The notes below the pieces were generated by a model. It was not told the origin of the DNA. It saw only the letters and a program-made list of their open reading frames with translations, and did no database searches. Below are positions 17,042 through 26,077 of a stretch of 64,000 nucleotides of DNA, one piece after another (the first letter of the stretch is position 1; each line of letters starts with the position of its first letter). Source of the stretch: Corynebacterium canis. Its GTDB lineage: Bacteria > Actinomycetota > Actinomycetes > Mycobacteriales > Mycobacteriaceae. The stretch covers positions 494,471-558,470 of the forward strand of contig NZ_CP047080.1 in NCBI RefSeq assembly GCF_030408595.1, read 5' to 3'. The translations under genes and the position numbers were made by a program.

Positions 17042-17920
17042 ATGAGCACTAGTACGCGTTGTTCAGCCGCGCATCATGAACCGCTTCCCGGATCCGCAAA
17101 GGTTGGTGGGGTGTATGTGCTGCTGGAACACCTGCAGGGCTGGGGGCGCGATGTGCTCGATGGCGTGGCTTTCGGGGCGGAGCTGACCGCCGATATTAAG
17201 GCGCATTTGAAAAAGACCGGCGCGCAGCTGCAGCTGATTCGCAAACCTGGGCGTTCGGCGCGGCATCGCACACAACGTCGAATGTATCTGGTGTTTTGCG
17301 AGCTCGGCGTGATTGAAACCTTGCTCGTGCCGGGCCCCGCTGCCATCTTGCGCCTGGATTTGACGGGGCCGGGCCGCAATGGGGCGGAGCCTGTCGACCA
17401 TCCACTCGCACTCGTGTGCACACACGGCAAGCGCGACATGTGTTGCGCGCTCAAGGGGCGCCCGGTCGCGGCGGCCATGCAGACCTGTTTCTTCGGCGAT
17501 GAAATCTGGGAGTCCTCCCATACGAAGGGCCACCGATTCGCCCCGTCCATGCTCCTATTCCCCTGGGGCTATTCGTATGGGCGTTTGAATGCGCCGTCGG
17601 CGATCGAAATGTTAAAGCGTGCCACGCTCGGCGAAATGTATATCAAGGGAAATCGCGGCCGCGGCACCTTCGACGCTCTCGGACAAGTGGCCGAACTCGC
17701 CGTTGCGAAGAAGCTTCTCGACGCCGCGGAACCCCTCGCCCCAGGCGCGTTGATGGTGGCGGCAGACGGCGAAACCACCCGGGTGGTTGGGCATCCGGAC
17801 GGTCGGCGCTGGCGCGTCCAATTGGAGCGGCAAGAGGTGGATGGGGTGATCGCCTCCTGTGGGGACGAACCGAAAAAGGGCCACGCATGGGTGGCCCTTG
17901 GAGTCGAACAATTGGGCTGA
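17042..17920 (+). CDS. Sucrase/ferredoxin-like family protein
   Basis: A 292-residue protein of the Suc_Fer-like family, whose C-terminal half has a thioredoxin-like ferredoxin fold. Key segments are VCTHGKRDMCCALKGRPVAA (about residues 121-140), with three Cys that could hold an iron-sulfur cluster, and SSHTKGHRFAPSMLLFPWGY (about 159-178). Redox activity is inferred from the family and no substrate is known. TATTCT lies about 8 bp before the ATG and no ribosome site is seen, so a leaderless transcript is likely. The 3' end of the gene also carries a terminator for the opposing gene. Confidence 0.8.
   Translation: MSTSTRCSAAHHEPLPGSAKVGGVYVLLEHLQGWGRDVLDGVAFGAELTADIKAHLKKTGAQLQLIRKPGRSARHRTQRRMYLVFCELGVIETLLVPGPAAILRLDLTGPGRNGAEPVDHPLALVCTHGKRDMCCALKGRPVAAAMQTCFFGDEIWESSHTKGHRFAPSMLLFPWGYSYGRLNAPSAIEMLKRATLGEMYIKGNRGRGTFDALGQVAELAVAKKLLDAAEPLAPGALMVAADGETTRVVGHPDGRRWRVQLERQEVDGVIASCGDEPKKGHAWVALGVEQLG
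17873..17899 (-). terminator. Intrinsic terminator for the methyltransferase gene, inside the opposing CDS
   Basis: Read on the minus strand, a perfect 9-bp stem AAGGGCCAC / GTGGCCCTT with a 6-nt loop is followed by TTTTTC. It lies 24 bp after the stop of the gene at 17923-19041 and within the last codons of the convergent sucrase/ferredoxin-like gene. Confidence 0.7.
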
Positions 17921-17922
17921 TA

Positions 17923-19041
17923 CTAGCCCTCGGAGGTCAGCATCGAGAGCAGGAAGATGCTGTCTTCCTTGGCCTCCACGCGGTGCGTGATCTGTGCGGG
18001 CAGGTGTGCGATTCGCCCGGGGGTGAGGGTCTCGTGGTGGTCGCCAGCCTGGAAGGTGACCTCGCCGCGCAGGCATTGCACGGTGATCGGGTGCGCGCAC
18101 CGGTGATCGTCCAGCACCTGGCCGGCCTTAAAGTTCACGGCGATAAGGTTGACGCCATCGGCGGTGGCCAGCCGCTTCACGGCGGGGGCGTCGCCTTCGA
18201 TGGGGGACGGGGCGTCGACAAGCACGTCGAAGCCGCGCAATTCCTCGCCCCGGTCGTCGGCGGGCGGTTGGAACGTGAGTTCTTGTTTCTCGCAGATGAG
18301 GGACACGGCCGCGAGGTTGTCGGCGTGCTTGGTAAAGGTGCGCCGCATGTCCAGGACGCGGGCGCGGGCTTCGGGGTTCCGTAGCAGGTTAAACAGGATG
18401 CGTGCCACGCGCGGGCCCTCGTCGGCGATCATTTGCTTCGGGTCGAGCAGGCCCATGGGGGCGGTGCGCACGGAGGTGACTTTGAAGCCCTGCGATTCGA
18501 AAAGTTTTGTCCATTCGGCGACCGTTAGCGGGCGGGCATTGACGCGGATGCTGCGGGCCAGTGCCTTGCGGAGGTCCTCGGCGGTTTCCTCGGCCACATC
18601 GTCGGGGCGCAGCGCCAATTCGTGGATGGCGTATTGGCCGCCGGGGGCCAGGATGCGCCACGCCTCGGAAATAATGGCGGCCTTGCCTTTTTCGCCCTGC
18701 ATGGTGAGCATGGCCTCGCCGATAATGAGGTCGGCGCTATTGGCCTCGAGCCCGGTTGCCTCGGCCTTTGCGGCGATGACTTTGCCCTGGTTGCCCACGG
18801 CTTTTTGGGTGGTTTCGACAGCGTGATCGTCTTCATCGACGCCGATATAGGACTGCGGGTGACGCTCGAGGATTTGCGCCGCAGTAAGCCCCAGTCCCGG
18901 TGCGAGTTCGACAACACGTTTGCCGCTCGGGTTGGCCGTTTCCACCATCCATGTGGTGAGCTTACGGCCGCCCGGACGCAGCACCCGCTTGCCGAGTTTT
19001 GCCAGTAGCCAGTGCCCCTGGAGGTGCTTCGATCCCGTCAT
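17923..19041 (-). CDS. SAM-dependent methyltransferase fused to a cupin domain
   Basis: A 372-residue two-domain protein. The N-terminal part is a class I SAM-dependent methyltransferase: motif I VVELAPGLGLTAAQIL (about residues 42-57), acidic motif II YIGVDEDD, and ADLIIGEAMLTM with WRILAPGGQYAIHEL for the later motifs. The last ~80 residues form a cupin barrel (KAGQVLDDHRCAHPITVQCL ... GRIAHLPAQITHRVEAKEDS). A small molecule is the likely target, but neither half reveals it. Transcription probably ends at the hairpin inside the opposing gene. Confidence 0.78.
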   Translation of the reverse strand: MTGSKHLQGHWLLAKLGKRVLRPGGRKLTTWMVETANPSGKRVVELAPGLGLTAAQILERHPQSYIGVDEDDHAVETTQKAVGNQGKVIAAKAEATGLEANSADLIIGEAMLTMQGEKGKAAIISEAWRILAPGGQYAIHELALRPDDVAEETAEDLRKALARSIRVNARPLTVAEWTKLFESQGFKVTSVRTAPMGLLDPKQMIADEGPRVARILFNLLRNPEARARVLDMRRTFTKHADNLAAVSLICEKQELTFQPPADDRGEELRGFDVLVDAPSPIEGDAPAVKRLATADGVNLIAVNFKAGQVLDDHRCAHPITVQCLRGEVTFQAGDHHETLTPGRIAHLPAQITHRVEAKEDSIFLLSMLTSEG

Positions 19042-19139
19042 GATGACTCCTTATTCTAGGTGAGGCTTCCATTATATCCGGAAATCATGCACCCAAAATG
19101 TGTCTTTTATTATGGCCGGGCCGCGCGCACCCCCGATGA

Positions 19140-20102
19140 TTACTTCGAATCTATGGTCGCGGGCACAGGCACGACCTGCGCCAACGGCATCGGTGTCGAC
19201 GTCGCGGGGGCTGCGGGAAGCGCGGCGGGTTGGGGTTGCTGGCTCGGCAGCGCGGCCTGATACCGCGGCGAATATCCGGAAGTGAGTTCGACGGTGAGGT
19301 AGCCAGTGTCCCGGCGGGCCTGCCGCCAGCTGGTAACAATCACCGAGATAAAGGTGGGGTAGGCGACCAGCACCGCGAAAATAATCCCGAACAGGGACTG
19401 GCCGATCACAAGGTTCCACACAAAATGCGAGGCAAAGCCGAACAGGAACCAGAATGTGGCCACCCCGATGCGCCACAGCATGCTCCGGCCCAGCGTAAAT
19501 ACCGCCAGCCCGATACCAAAGCCGACAAAGCCGGTAAACATCATGTGCAATCCGGGGCCGAACACGGTGCGGAAACCCCACGTGATGGCCACGCCAAGAA
19601 GATCCGAATCGGGGTCGGTGAGCGCGCCTTGCCCGGCGTAGCCGAAGTTTTCGAACACATCGAACGCCATGCCCACGAGCATGCCGGTGGCCAGCCCGTG
19701 CCAGGGGCGATTCATGCCCCGGAAGGATGCAAGGATCATGAGCACCCCGATGGCCTTGGTGAGTTCCTCCGGGTACGCGCCCGCAAAGGAATACACCAAA
19801 TCCCTCCAGCCCAATTTGAGCACCACCTCCGTGGTGGGCATGGCGATGATCACGCTGAGGCCAACGGAGCCGATCGCGCCCCACGCCATGCATGCGATCG
19901 GCCACATCCAATGCGCGTCCTTTGGCCACAGCGGGCTGAACCGTAGCACCAGGAGGACAATGCCCGCTTGGATCAGCGTAAATGTGAGGTTTGTGGCGGA
20001 GGCCAGCGGGTCCACCACCAGCACGTTAATGGCCACGAGCGCCGCCGATGGCAAAAGCAAAAGTGTTGCAATGGCGAGGATGATCTGAATCAGGCGTGTC
20101 AT
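19140..20102 (-). CDS. PrsW-family intramembrane metalloprotease
   Basis: A 320-residue polytopic protein with about eight transmembrane helices. The family motifs are present: EELTKAIGVL with paired glutamates, then GMLVGMAFDVFENFGY, and TGFVGFGIGLAVFT plus FASHFVWNLV carrying a histidine. PrsW-type proteases cleave membrane substrates such as anti-sigma factors; the target here is unknown. A Pro/Ala/Gln-rich tail of about 50 residues follows the last helix. Its start overlaps the stop of the upstream membrane-anchored gene by four bases, so that product may be a partner or substrate (inference). Confidence 0.82.
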   Translation of the reverse strand: MTRLIQIILAIATLLLLPSAALVAINVLVVDPLASATNLTFTLIQAGIVLLVLRFSPLWPKDAHWMWPIACMAWGAIGSVGLSVIIAMPTTEVVLKLGWRDLVYSFAGAYPEELTKAIGVLMILASFRGMNRPWHGLATGMLVGMAFDVFENFGYAGQGALTDPDSDLLGVAITWGFRTVFGPGLHMMFTGFVGFGIGLAVFTLGRSMLWRIGVATFWFLFGFASHFVWNLVIGQSLFGIIFAVLVAYPTFISVIVTSWRQARRDTGYLTVELTSGYSPRYQAALPSQQPQPAALPAAPATSTPMPLAQVVPVPATIDSK

Positions 20103-20737
20103 ATCGCGTCACCGAATCCTTCCGGGGCGGCGGGCAGGTGCGGGCGCTCGGGGATCTCCGAGCCGCCGGAGGTGTCCGGGTTGAATTGGGGCAGGTCATC
20201 GGCCTTGGCCAGCCGCTTCCAAATCAGATCGGCCATGATCTCGTAGTTTTCGCCGTAGACCAATGCGACCATCACCTCATCGCTGTGTTCCCCGCTGCCC
20301 TGCATGGTGATCGCGGCGGCCTGGATAAACCCCTGGTGGGTGCCCGCGCGGAACACATGGTTCCGTTCGATCACCTGCGCCTCCAAGGCGGAATTAGAAA
20401 AGGTGGTCGAGCGCAGCATGCGCCGCGTGATCGTCTCCATCGGCCCAGTGGAAATGACCACCTTGGAGGCCACAATGGTGCCATTGCAATTCCATTCGAG
20501 CGACGCAGGGTCGTCGTAGAGCCGCTCGCACACGATCTCGCTATCGTCGGCGTTGTGGATTGGGATTTTCCATTCGGAATCCGGCCCAGACAACTCAATC
20601 GCGGAGTATTCCTTTGCGTCGGCGGATTCCGGAATTATCGCATTGAGTATGGTCGGCAGGGTCGCAAGAAAAATAAACACCAGCGCGAGGGCCGCGACCT
20701 GTGTAACCCTCGTCGCTGGTTTAAAACGATAATCCAC
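20099..20737 (-). CDS. Membrane-anchored extracytoplasmic protein, unknown function
   Basis: A 212-residue protein with one N-terminal transmembrane helix (VAALALVFIFLATLPTILNA, about 14-33) and an external domain with two cysteines (EIVCERLYDD, SLEWNCNGTI). The mid-region GPMETITRRMLRSTTFSNSA and the Pro-rich tail are not recognised. It is translationally coupled to PrsW downstream, which makes a functional link likely. Confidence 0.7.
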   Translation of the reverse strand: MDYRFKPATRVTQVAALALVFIFLATLPTILNAIIPESADAKEYSAIELSGPDSEWKIPIHNADDSEIVCERLYDDPASLEWNCNGTIVASKVVISTGPMETITRRMLRSTTFSNSALEAQVIERNHVFRAGTHQGFIQAAAITMQGSGEHSDEVMVALVYGENYEIMADLIWKRLAKADDLPQFNPDTSGGSEIPERPHLPAAPEGFGDAI

Positions 20738-20781
20738 GCCGCTAGCTTAGCCGACGGCGTGGTAGATGGAGCGATGCGCGC

Positions 20782-21459
20782 TTAGCGTCGCATGATGCGC
20801 GCGCTGAGCCAGTTGCCCACAAATTGGGCGATCTGCACGATCACAATGATCACTACGGTGGCCACCAATGTGACCTGCCAGTCAAAGGCTTGGTAGCCGT
20901 ATGTGATTGCGAAGTCGCCAAGCCCGCCGCCGCCGATATAGCCGGCCATCGCCGACATATCCACGACCGCGATAAAGATAAACGTGTAGCCCAAGATCAG
21001 AGGTCCGAGCGCTTCCGGAACGATCACTGTGGTGATGATCGTCCACGGCGAGGCCCCCATGGCTCGGGCCGCTTCGATCACCCCAGGGTCGATAGCAACA
21101 AGGTTTTGTTCGACGATGCGTGCGACGCCGAAGGAGGCGGCGATGGACATCACGAACACCGCCGCATCCGTGCCGATCGTGGTGCCCACCACCGAGCGCG
21201 TCACCGGACCGATCGCGGTGACCAAAATAATAAATGGAATGGGCCGCACGAGGTTGACCAGAATATTGAGAATGGTAAACACTGGCTTGTTGCGCAGCAC
21301 GCCTTGCGGTCGGGTGGTGTACAACAGGATGCCGAGCGCGAGGCCGATCAGGCCGCCGACCACCATAGTGATGCTCACCATATACAGAGTGGTCCAGATC
21401 GCGTCTTCGAAGCGGCCGCTGAGGCGCGACCAGTCGGTGGCGAGTGTCATCGTGTTCAT
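20782..21459 (-). CDS. metI: Methionine ABC transporter permease
   Basis: A 225-residue membrane permease with about five helices and the MetI family signature ARAMGASPWTIITTVIVPEA near residues 137-156, the loop that contacts MetN. It transports D- and L-methionine together with MetN and MetQ. The ATG overlaps the metN stop (ATGA) and follows AGGAG, showing coupling. It is the last gene of the metQNI operon. Confidence 0.93.
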   Translation of the reverse strand: MNTMTLATDWSRLSGRFEDAIWTTLYMVSITMVVGGLIGLALGILLYTTRPQGVLRNKPVFTILNILVNLVRPIPFIILVTAIGPVTRSVVGTTIGTDAAVFVMSIAASFGVARIVEQNLVAIDPGVIEAARAMGASPWTIITTVIVPEALGPLILGYTFIFIAVVDMSAMAGYIGGGGLGDFAITYGYQAFDWQVTLVATVVIIVIVQIAQFVGNWLSARIMRR

Positions 21460-22487
21460 CGCTGGATCTCCTGGACTTCGGTGGTGGCGGATACTGCGGT
21501 GTAGAACTCTTCGATGGCGTCGGCGGGCCCCGTCAGCCGCACCGTGACCTTACCGAACGAACGTTTCTGCAGCGTGGTCATGCCGCCGTGGACGATGCTG
21601 ACGCTCACCCCGGCTTCCGTGGCCCGGGCGCTGGCCGTGAAAAAGCCGGATTCCTCGGTCAGGGTGATGGTAAACAGGCGTCCTTCGTGCGCGAGCAGGT
21701 CCCCGGATTCCACCTGGTCCGGGGTATTGCGCAAGGACGTGGCTACGAATCTTTGTGCTACTTCGGTTTGGGGGTTTGAAAACACCTCGAAGACGCTGCC
21801 GTGCTCCACCACGCGGCCGTTTTCCATCACCGCGACGCGGTCTGCGATGGTGCGCACAACGTCCATTTCGTGCGTGATTACCACGATGGTAATGCCCAGT
21901 TGTTCGTTGACCCGCCGCAGCAATTTCAGCACTTCATGCGTGGTTTCCGGGTCCAGCGCCGAGGTCGCCTCGTCCGCCAAGAGTAACGACGGCGAGGTGG
22001 CTAGCGCCCGCGCGATACCTACGCGTTGCTTCTGCCCGCCGGAAAGCTGTTCGGGATAGCTTTTGCCTTTATCGCCCAAACCTACGAATTCCAGCAATTC
22101 CTGCACGCGCTTTTCGCGCTGTTCCTTTGCGACGCCCGCGAGCTTCAGCGGGTACGCAATATTGCCCGCCGCGGTGCGCGAGGAGAATAGGTTGAATTGC
22201 TGGAAGATCATGCCGATCTTGCGCCGCAGCACGCGGAGCTTGTGCTCTGGGAGCTTTACGATATCTACGTTATCGATAAGAAGTTCGCCAGAGGTGGGGG
22301 TGTCTAACCCATTGATCATGCGCACCAGCGTGGATTTCCCCGCGCCGGAGTAGCCGATCACGCCGAGGATTTCACCTGGCTCAACGGTAAGGGACACGTC
22401 GTCGAGCGCCTTGGTGGTCGCCTTTCCGTTCTGGAACACCTTGCTAACGTTGCGGAATTCAATGCGGGTGCCTCGGGACTCGGACAC
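21456..22487 (-). CDS. metN: Methionine ABC transporter ATP-binding protein
   Basis: A 343-residue ATPase. Walker A is GYSGAGKST (residues 43-51), the signature is LSGGQKQRVGIARAL, and Walker B is LLLADEATSALDPET. The C-terminal ~90 residues (GRLFTITLTEESGFFTASAR...) form the NIL-type regulatory domain that lets internal methionine inhibit transport. It starts with GTG after an AGAGG site. It lies 80 bp downstream of metQ and overlaps metI. Confidence 0.94.
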   Translation of the reverse strand: MSESRGTRIEFRNVSKVFQNGKATTKALDDVSLTVEPGEILGVIGYSGAGKSTLVRMINGLDTPTSGELLIDNVDIVKLPEHKLRVLRRKIGMIFQQFNLFSSRTAAGNIAYPLKLAGVAKEQREKRVQELLEFVGLGDKGKSYPEQLSGGQKQRVGIARALATSPSLLLADEATSALDPETTHEVLKLLRRVNEQLGITIVVITHEMDVVRTIADRVAVMENGRVVEHGSVFEVFSNPQTEVAQRFVATSLRNTPDQVESGDLLAHEGRLFTITLTEESGFFTASARATEAGVSVSIVHGGMTTLQKRSFGKVTVRLTGPADAIEEFYTAVSATTEVQEIQR

Positions 22488-22567
22488 GGTGCCTCTTTTC
22501 CTTGTGGGGTGAACGCGCCGAACGCCCCAGCGTGTGGTGGCGCGGGGCGTCGATACGCAAAATTAGC

Positions 22568-23431
22568 TTACTTCAGGGATTCCTCAATGCGGTCGAGGAT
22601 TTGCTGCAGCTCCTCGGCGGAGCGCTTCACTGGGACGGAGGTGCCGCCGGAATCTTCCGCAACGGCGTCCAGAACCTCCTGGTCGTGCCACAGCTCGGCG
22701 AGCTTCTTGATCTTCGGGTCGTCCTTGTCTTCGGCCTTGGTAACGAACACATTGATGAACGGCTCGGCGGTGGCGGAGGCGGGGTCGTCCGCAAGAATGC
22801 TCGAATTCGGGTCGATGCCGGCGCGGTCCAAGAAGGAGTTATTGATAATCGCGGGGGTACCCTCGCCGTACGCGGTCGTGGTTTGTGCGGCGTCTACGGG
22901 GGTGACCTTGACCTTGGACTTCGCCTCGTCGATATCGGCGGGGGTCGGGGTGACTAGGTCCTTTTCCTTCAGCGTGAGCAGGCCGGCGTCCGCAAGCACG
23001 TTAATCGCGCGGCCCTGGTTGGAGGAATCCTTCGGAATGGAAACGGACTGGCCCTCGATGCCGTCTACGCTATCGTGGTCCTTCCAAAACAGCGCTAGGG
23101 GAACTACCTCGGTTGATCCGATCGGCGTCAGGTTATCGCCAGCGCCCTTGTTATATTCCGCCAGGAAGAGCAGGTGTTGGAACAGGTTTACGTCTAGCTG
23201 GTCCTCGCTGAGGGCGCGGTTAGGCGTGTTGTAATCGCCAAAGTTTACGATCTCAAGCTTAATATCGTTTTCGTTGGCCTTTTTCTCAAAGACCTGCCAC
23301 GCCTTCTTGCTGCTATCGGTGGTGCCGATGCGAATGACTTCGTCGGAGCCGGAACCGCTACCGCAGGCGACTAAACTGGTGGCGGCGATCACGCTGGCTG
23401 CCGCGATGGCCGTGAAGCGACGGAGAAACAT
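22568..23431 (-). CDS. metQ: Methionine-binding lipoprotein
   Basis: A 287-residue NlpA/MetQ-type receptor. The signal peptide ends in SLVACGSGS (lipobox Cys about residue 23). The mature protein carries DVNLFQHLLFLAEYNKGAGD and FINVFVTKAEDKDDPKIKKL, typical of the family. It binds methionine outside the cell and is the first gene of metQNI. The ATG at 23431 follows AAGGA. Two operator-like sites lie upstream. Confidence 0.93.
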   Translation of the reverse strand: MFLRRFTAIAAASVIAATSLVACGSGSGSDEVIRIGTTDSSKKAWQVFEKKANENDIKLEIVNFGDYNTPNRALSEDQLDVNLFQHLLFLAEYNKGAGDNLTPIGSTEVVPLALFWKDHDSVDGIEGQSVSIPKDSSNQGRAINVLADAGLLTLKEKDLVTPTPADIDEAKSKVKVTPVDAAQTTTAYGEGTPAIINNSFLDRAGIDPNSSILADDPASATAEPFINVFVTKAEDKDDPKIKKLAELWHDQEVLDAVAEDSGGTSVPVKRSAEELQQILDRIEESLK

Positions 23432-23462
23432 GTGTTTGTGTCCTTAGGTGTTAGTCCATGAA

Positions 23463-23527
23463 TAGACAGAGCTTTCTGTTGGTTGTGTACTCTAACAGGT
23501 AGGAAGCAATCTGTACAGCTCGGTCTA
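23463..23527. promoter_or_regulatory. McbR-type operator sites upstream of metQNI
   Basis: Two words fit TAGAC-N6-GTCTA, the inverted repeat bound by the sulfur-metabolism repressor McbR of corynebacteria. TAGAC-AGAGCT-TTCTG lies at 23463-23478 and TGTAC-AGCTCG-GTCTA at 23512-23527. The second shares AGCTCGGTCTA with a site upstream of metY. Confidence 0.6.
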
Positions 23528-23626
23528 TTTTTGGTGGTTGCGGTGGGTTTTCTGGGGGTGTTGCCCTGTTTTCCCAGCGAGATTGGACTAGCCTCGTGGT
23601 GACCTATTGTGAGGGAGGCTCAGACT

Positions 23627-25120
23627 ATGGATCGTCGGCAGTTTTTAAAAACAGCCGCTATGGGGGCAGCCGGCAGCGTTTTGGTGAGCTGCGGACTAGA
23701 CGCATCAAACACCGGCAGCGCAACGCAACCTTCCCCGTCAAAGGCTGGGTTGCTGCGCATTGCCGCGGCCGGCAGTGCTGACGACGCCCTCGACCCGAAG
23801 ACCGCTACCGGGGTCGCCGCGTGGACCGCGATCCATGCGATTTTCGAATCTTTGGTGATTACGGGGCCGAATGGCCCCATTATGCAATTGGCCAAGCGAA
23901 TCGAACACAACGAAGAGGCGGACATTTGGACCGTGGTGCTGCGGGACAACGCCAAGTATTCCAATGGCGGCACCGTGGTGGCCCAAGACGTGGTAGATTC
24001 CTTGGAGTATTTGTCCGAGGGGGAGATTGCCAAAAGCATCCTTGCGCCCATCGATTTTGAGAAAAGCAAGGCGTTCGATGAAACCACGGCGGTGCTGCGG
24101 TTGCGGGAATCGCGCTTCGATTTCGTGGAGAGCGTGCTGGCGATTCTGAGCCCGGTGTTCCAGGGCGGTAACCCCGCCGGGGGTATCGGTTCGGGCCCGT
24201 ATGTGTTGGATTCCGGCAATGGGGCGGAAGGCTGGGTGCTTAAGGCGAATCAGCACTACCCGCCGGCGTGGCGTCTGTCCAGCGGCCTTGAGGTGCGGGC
24301 GATCGCGGATGCGGGCAAACGCCTGCGCGCATTGAATGAAGGCGATGTGGATTTGGCGTTGGACCTGCCCGCGGGCGCTTCGCAGGGGTTTTCCGCGGAT
24401 GCGGAGGCGTGGTCGTTTGGGCCCTCTGATACTAAGAACCTGTGTTTTGTGATGAATGTCAACGCCGCGCCCTTTGATAAGGAGGAGGTGCGCCGCGCGA
24501 TGAAACTGGTGGTCGATCGCGAAAAACTGGCCGGGGTGATCTTCGATGGGCACGGCAAGGCTGGCAATGACCTGCCCGGCCAGGGTTTGGAGGGTTTCCC
24601 GCGTGGGCTGCGGATCAAGCGCGACGTGGACACCGCGAAGGAGCTGTTTGCGGCGGCGGGCGTGAAAACGTTGACGTTGATCACCGCCGAGCTTTCACCG
24701 GGTATGAACGACGCCGCGTTCCTCCTTGTGGATCAGCTCAAGGAGGTGGGCGTGGAACTTACCGTTAAGGAACAGGATCCTGGGACGTACCTTGCGGATC
24801 TGGACGCCTTGCAGCAGGAACCTTTCTTTGCCATCGCCCTGCCGAACCTGCGGGTGAAATACGCGCTGCCGCTGTATGGCGGGCGGAGCGGGATTTTCAA
24901 CCTTTCCGGCTGGGGTGGTGATGAGGATTGGAGCGGCGAGTTGGAAAAACTTACCGGAGATAAGGGGCGTCGCTCGGACCTGGATACCTTGGGGGAAACC
25001 TTTGCCGAGCATGGCGGGCTTGTGTTGTGGGGCGTGCGGGAACCCGTGCACGGGCGTGCGAAGGGAAGCCCCAACGTGATCATGGCGTTGGGGGCTCCGA
25101 TCATCAGTGCGGTGTCTTAG
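23627..25120 (+). CDS. Peptide/nickel-type ABC substrate-binding lipoprotein, Tat-exported
   Basis: A 497-residue SBP_bac_5-class receptor. The ATG at 23627 follows GAGGGAGG. The signal has a twin-arginine motif (MDRRQFLKTAA) and a lipobox (VLVSCGLD), so the lipoprotein is likely exported folded by Tat. The segments WTVVLRDNAKYSNGGTVVAQ and GSGPYVLDSGNGAEGWVLKA are typical of oligopeptide receptors. No permease or ATPase gene is adjacent, so it either uses a distant transporter or has another role. Confidence 0.82.
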   Translation: MDRRQFLKTAAMGAAGSVLVSCGLDASNTGSATQPSPSKAGLLRIAAAGSADDALDPKTATGVAAWTAIHAIFESLVITGPNGPIMQLAKRIEHNEEADIWTVVLRDNAKYSNGGTVVAQDVVDSLEYLSEGEIAKSILAPIDFEKSKAFDETTAVLRLRESRFDFVESVLAILSPVFQGGNPAGGIGSGPYVLDSGNGAEGWVLKANQHYPPAWRLSSGLEVRAIADAGKRLRALNEGDVDLALDLPAGASQGFSADAEAWSFGPSDTKNLCFVMNVNAAPFDKEEVRRAMKLVVDREKLAGVIFDGHGKAGNDLPGQGLEGFPRGLRIKRDVDTAKELFAAAGVKTLTLITAELSPGMNDAAFLLVDQLKEVGVELTVKEQDPGTYLADLDALQQEPFFAIALPNLRVKYALPLYGGRSGIFNLSGWGGDEDWSGELEKLTGDKGRRSDLDTLGETFAEHGGLVLWGVREPVHGRAKGSPNVIMALGAPIISAVS

Positions 25121-25333
25121 TTAGCTCCAATCCACCGGTGGACTCTCTTTTCCCCTTCGCGCATTGATAATGAATGCGGCGGCACAGGCGCAAAGCGCCA
25201 GGGGGAGGAGCATCCAGGTCGCGAACGGGTCGCCATCGATGAGCGGGATCGCGGTCAGCGTGGCAACCACAATCACGATGGCCAAGCGGGCGTCGAGTTC
25301 GGATGCTTCCAGGTTGGTCAGTTTCTTGAGCAT
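25121..25333 (-). CDS. Small membrane protein, unknown function
   Basis: A 70-residue protein with a charged N-terminus (MLKKLTNLEASELDARLA) and two hydrophobic helices (IVIVVATLTAIPLID, FATWMLLPLALCACAAAFII) joined by an acidic loop, ending in a basic tail. It converges directly on the upstream receptor gene with no gap between the stop codons. The family is not recognised. Confidence 0.55.
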   Translation of the reverse strand: MLKKLTNLEASELDARLAIVIVVATLTAIPLIDGDPFATWMLLPLALCACAAAFIINARRGKESPPVDWS

Positions 25334-25744
25334 GTCTAGGTCCCTTCATAGGCGGGTATGAAATACGGGGATGGCCTGCGGAAACACAGGTCTCCTACCT
25401 TCCATCCAAGGTGATCACATCGCGGAAGTAAAGTGATCTGCATCATTCGATATAGGAATGATATGGGCGCCTAAAGCCTATCGCTGTGGCCTAAGTCGCA
25501 TTCTCATGTTTGAGGACGCGGGCAGATGGTAGACAACTTGATATAGCATTGTGGGCGACGTTTTCTCAGGAACCCGTTTTTGCAGGTTGCGGGCGGGTTC
25601 TGGGCGCGATTTATAGGGGTTGACCGGGGGTGTTGTCAAATCACTAATGCTTGCGATTTAGTAGCGTTATAGCAGGTTTGCGCGTTGGTATAGATGTTAT
25701 CACTTAGCTGAATTTAAGGCTTTTCACAGGAAGGGGTCTTGTTC
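25334..25744. other. Intergenic stretch without a recognised gene
   Basis: About 410 bp of lower-GC sequence between two divergent small genes. A strong ribosome site (GGAAGGGG at 25729-25736) belongs to the next gene. No hairpin with a T-run, tRNA-like fold or credible coding frame was seen; it probably holds promoters for both flanking genes. Confidence 0.5.
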
Positions 25745-26059
25745 ATGAGGCGCCAGATGCTAGTCCGCTCTCGGATGTTGGTGACGGTAACACCGCCAGA
25801 ACAGTCAGAGGCGGCGATGCGAGAATTGCAGAGCGCAATCGATACACTTCAAACCGACGAGGGGGACCATCAGTTTCTCAAGGCCGAGGTGGCGGGGGCG
25901 CGCCGCGCAGGCAGGATGTATATCATCTTTGATATCGAGCTTGATTCCGTAAATGAAGCCGGCCGGGTGAGCAAGAAGGCTGCGGAAGAAATCTTTGCCA
26001 CGATCGATAGCCCGGATTACACGCTCGAGGCGGGAAGTCACTTTGTGATACCCGTCTAA
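25745..26059 (+). CDS. Small conserved-looking protein, unknown function
   Basis: A 104-residue soluble protein from the ATG at 25745, eight bases after GGAAGGGG. The sequence is mixed alpha/beta in character (SRMLVTVTPPEQSEAAMREL ... RRAGRMYIIFDIELDSVNEA) with no signal peptide or membrane segment. Its stop lies just before the dnaE2 promoter box. I do not recognise the family; codon use resembles its neighbours. Confidence 0.6.
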   Translation: MRRQMLVRSRMLVTVTPPEQSEAAMRELQSAIDTLQTDEGDHQFLKAEVAGARRAGRMYIIFDIELDSVNEAGRVSKKAAEEIFATIDSPDYTLEAGSHFVIPV

Positions 26060-26061
26060 AA

Positions 26062-26077
26062 GCGTACATTTGTTCGT
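26062..26077. promoter_or_regulatory. LexA (SOS) box at dnaE2
   Basis: GCGTACATTTGTTCGT matches TCGAACA-NN-TGTTCGA at 11 of 14 fixed positions and abuts the dnaE2 start codon. LexA bound here would cover the transcription start of a leaderless message. It pairs with the similar box before imuA'. Confidence 0.65.
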
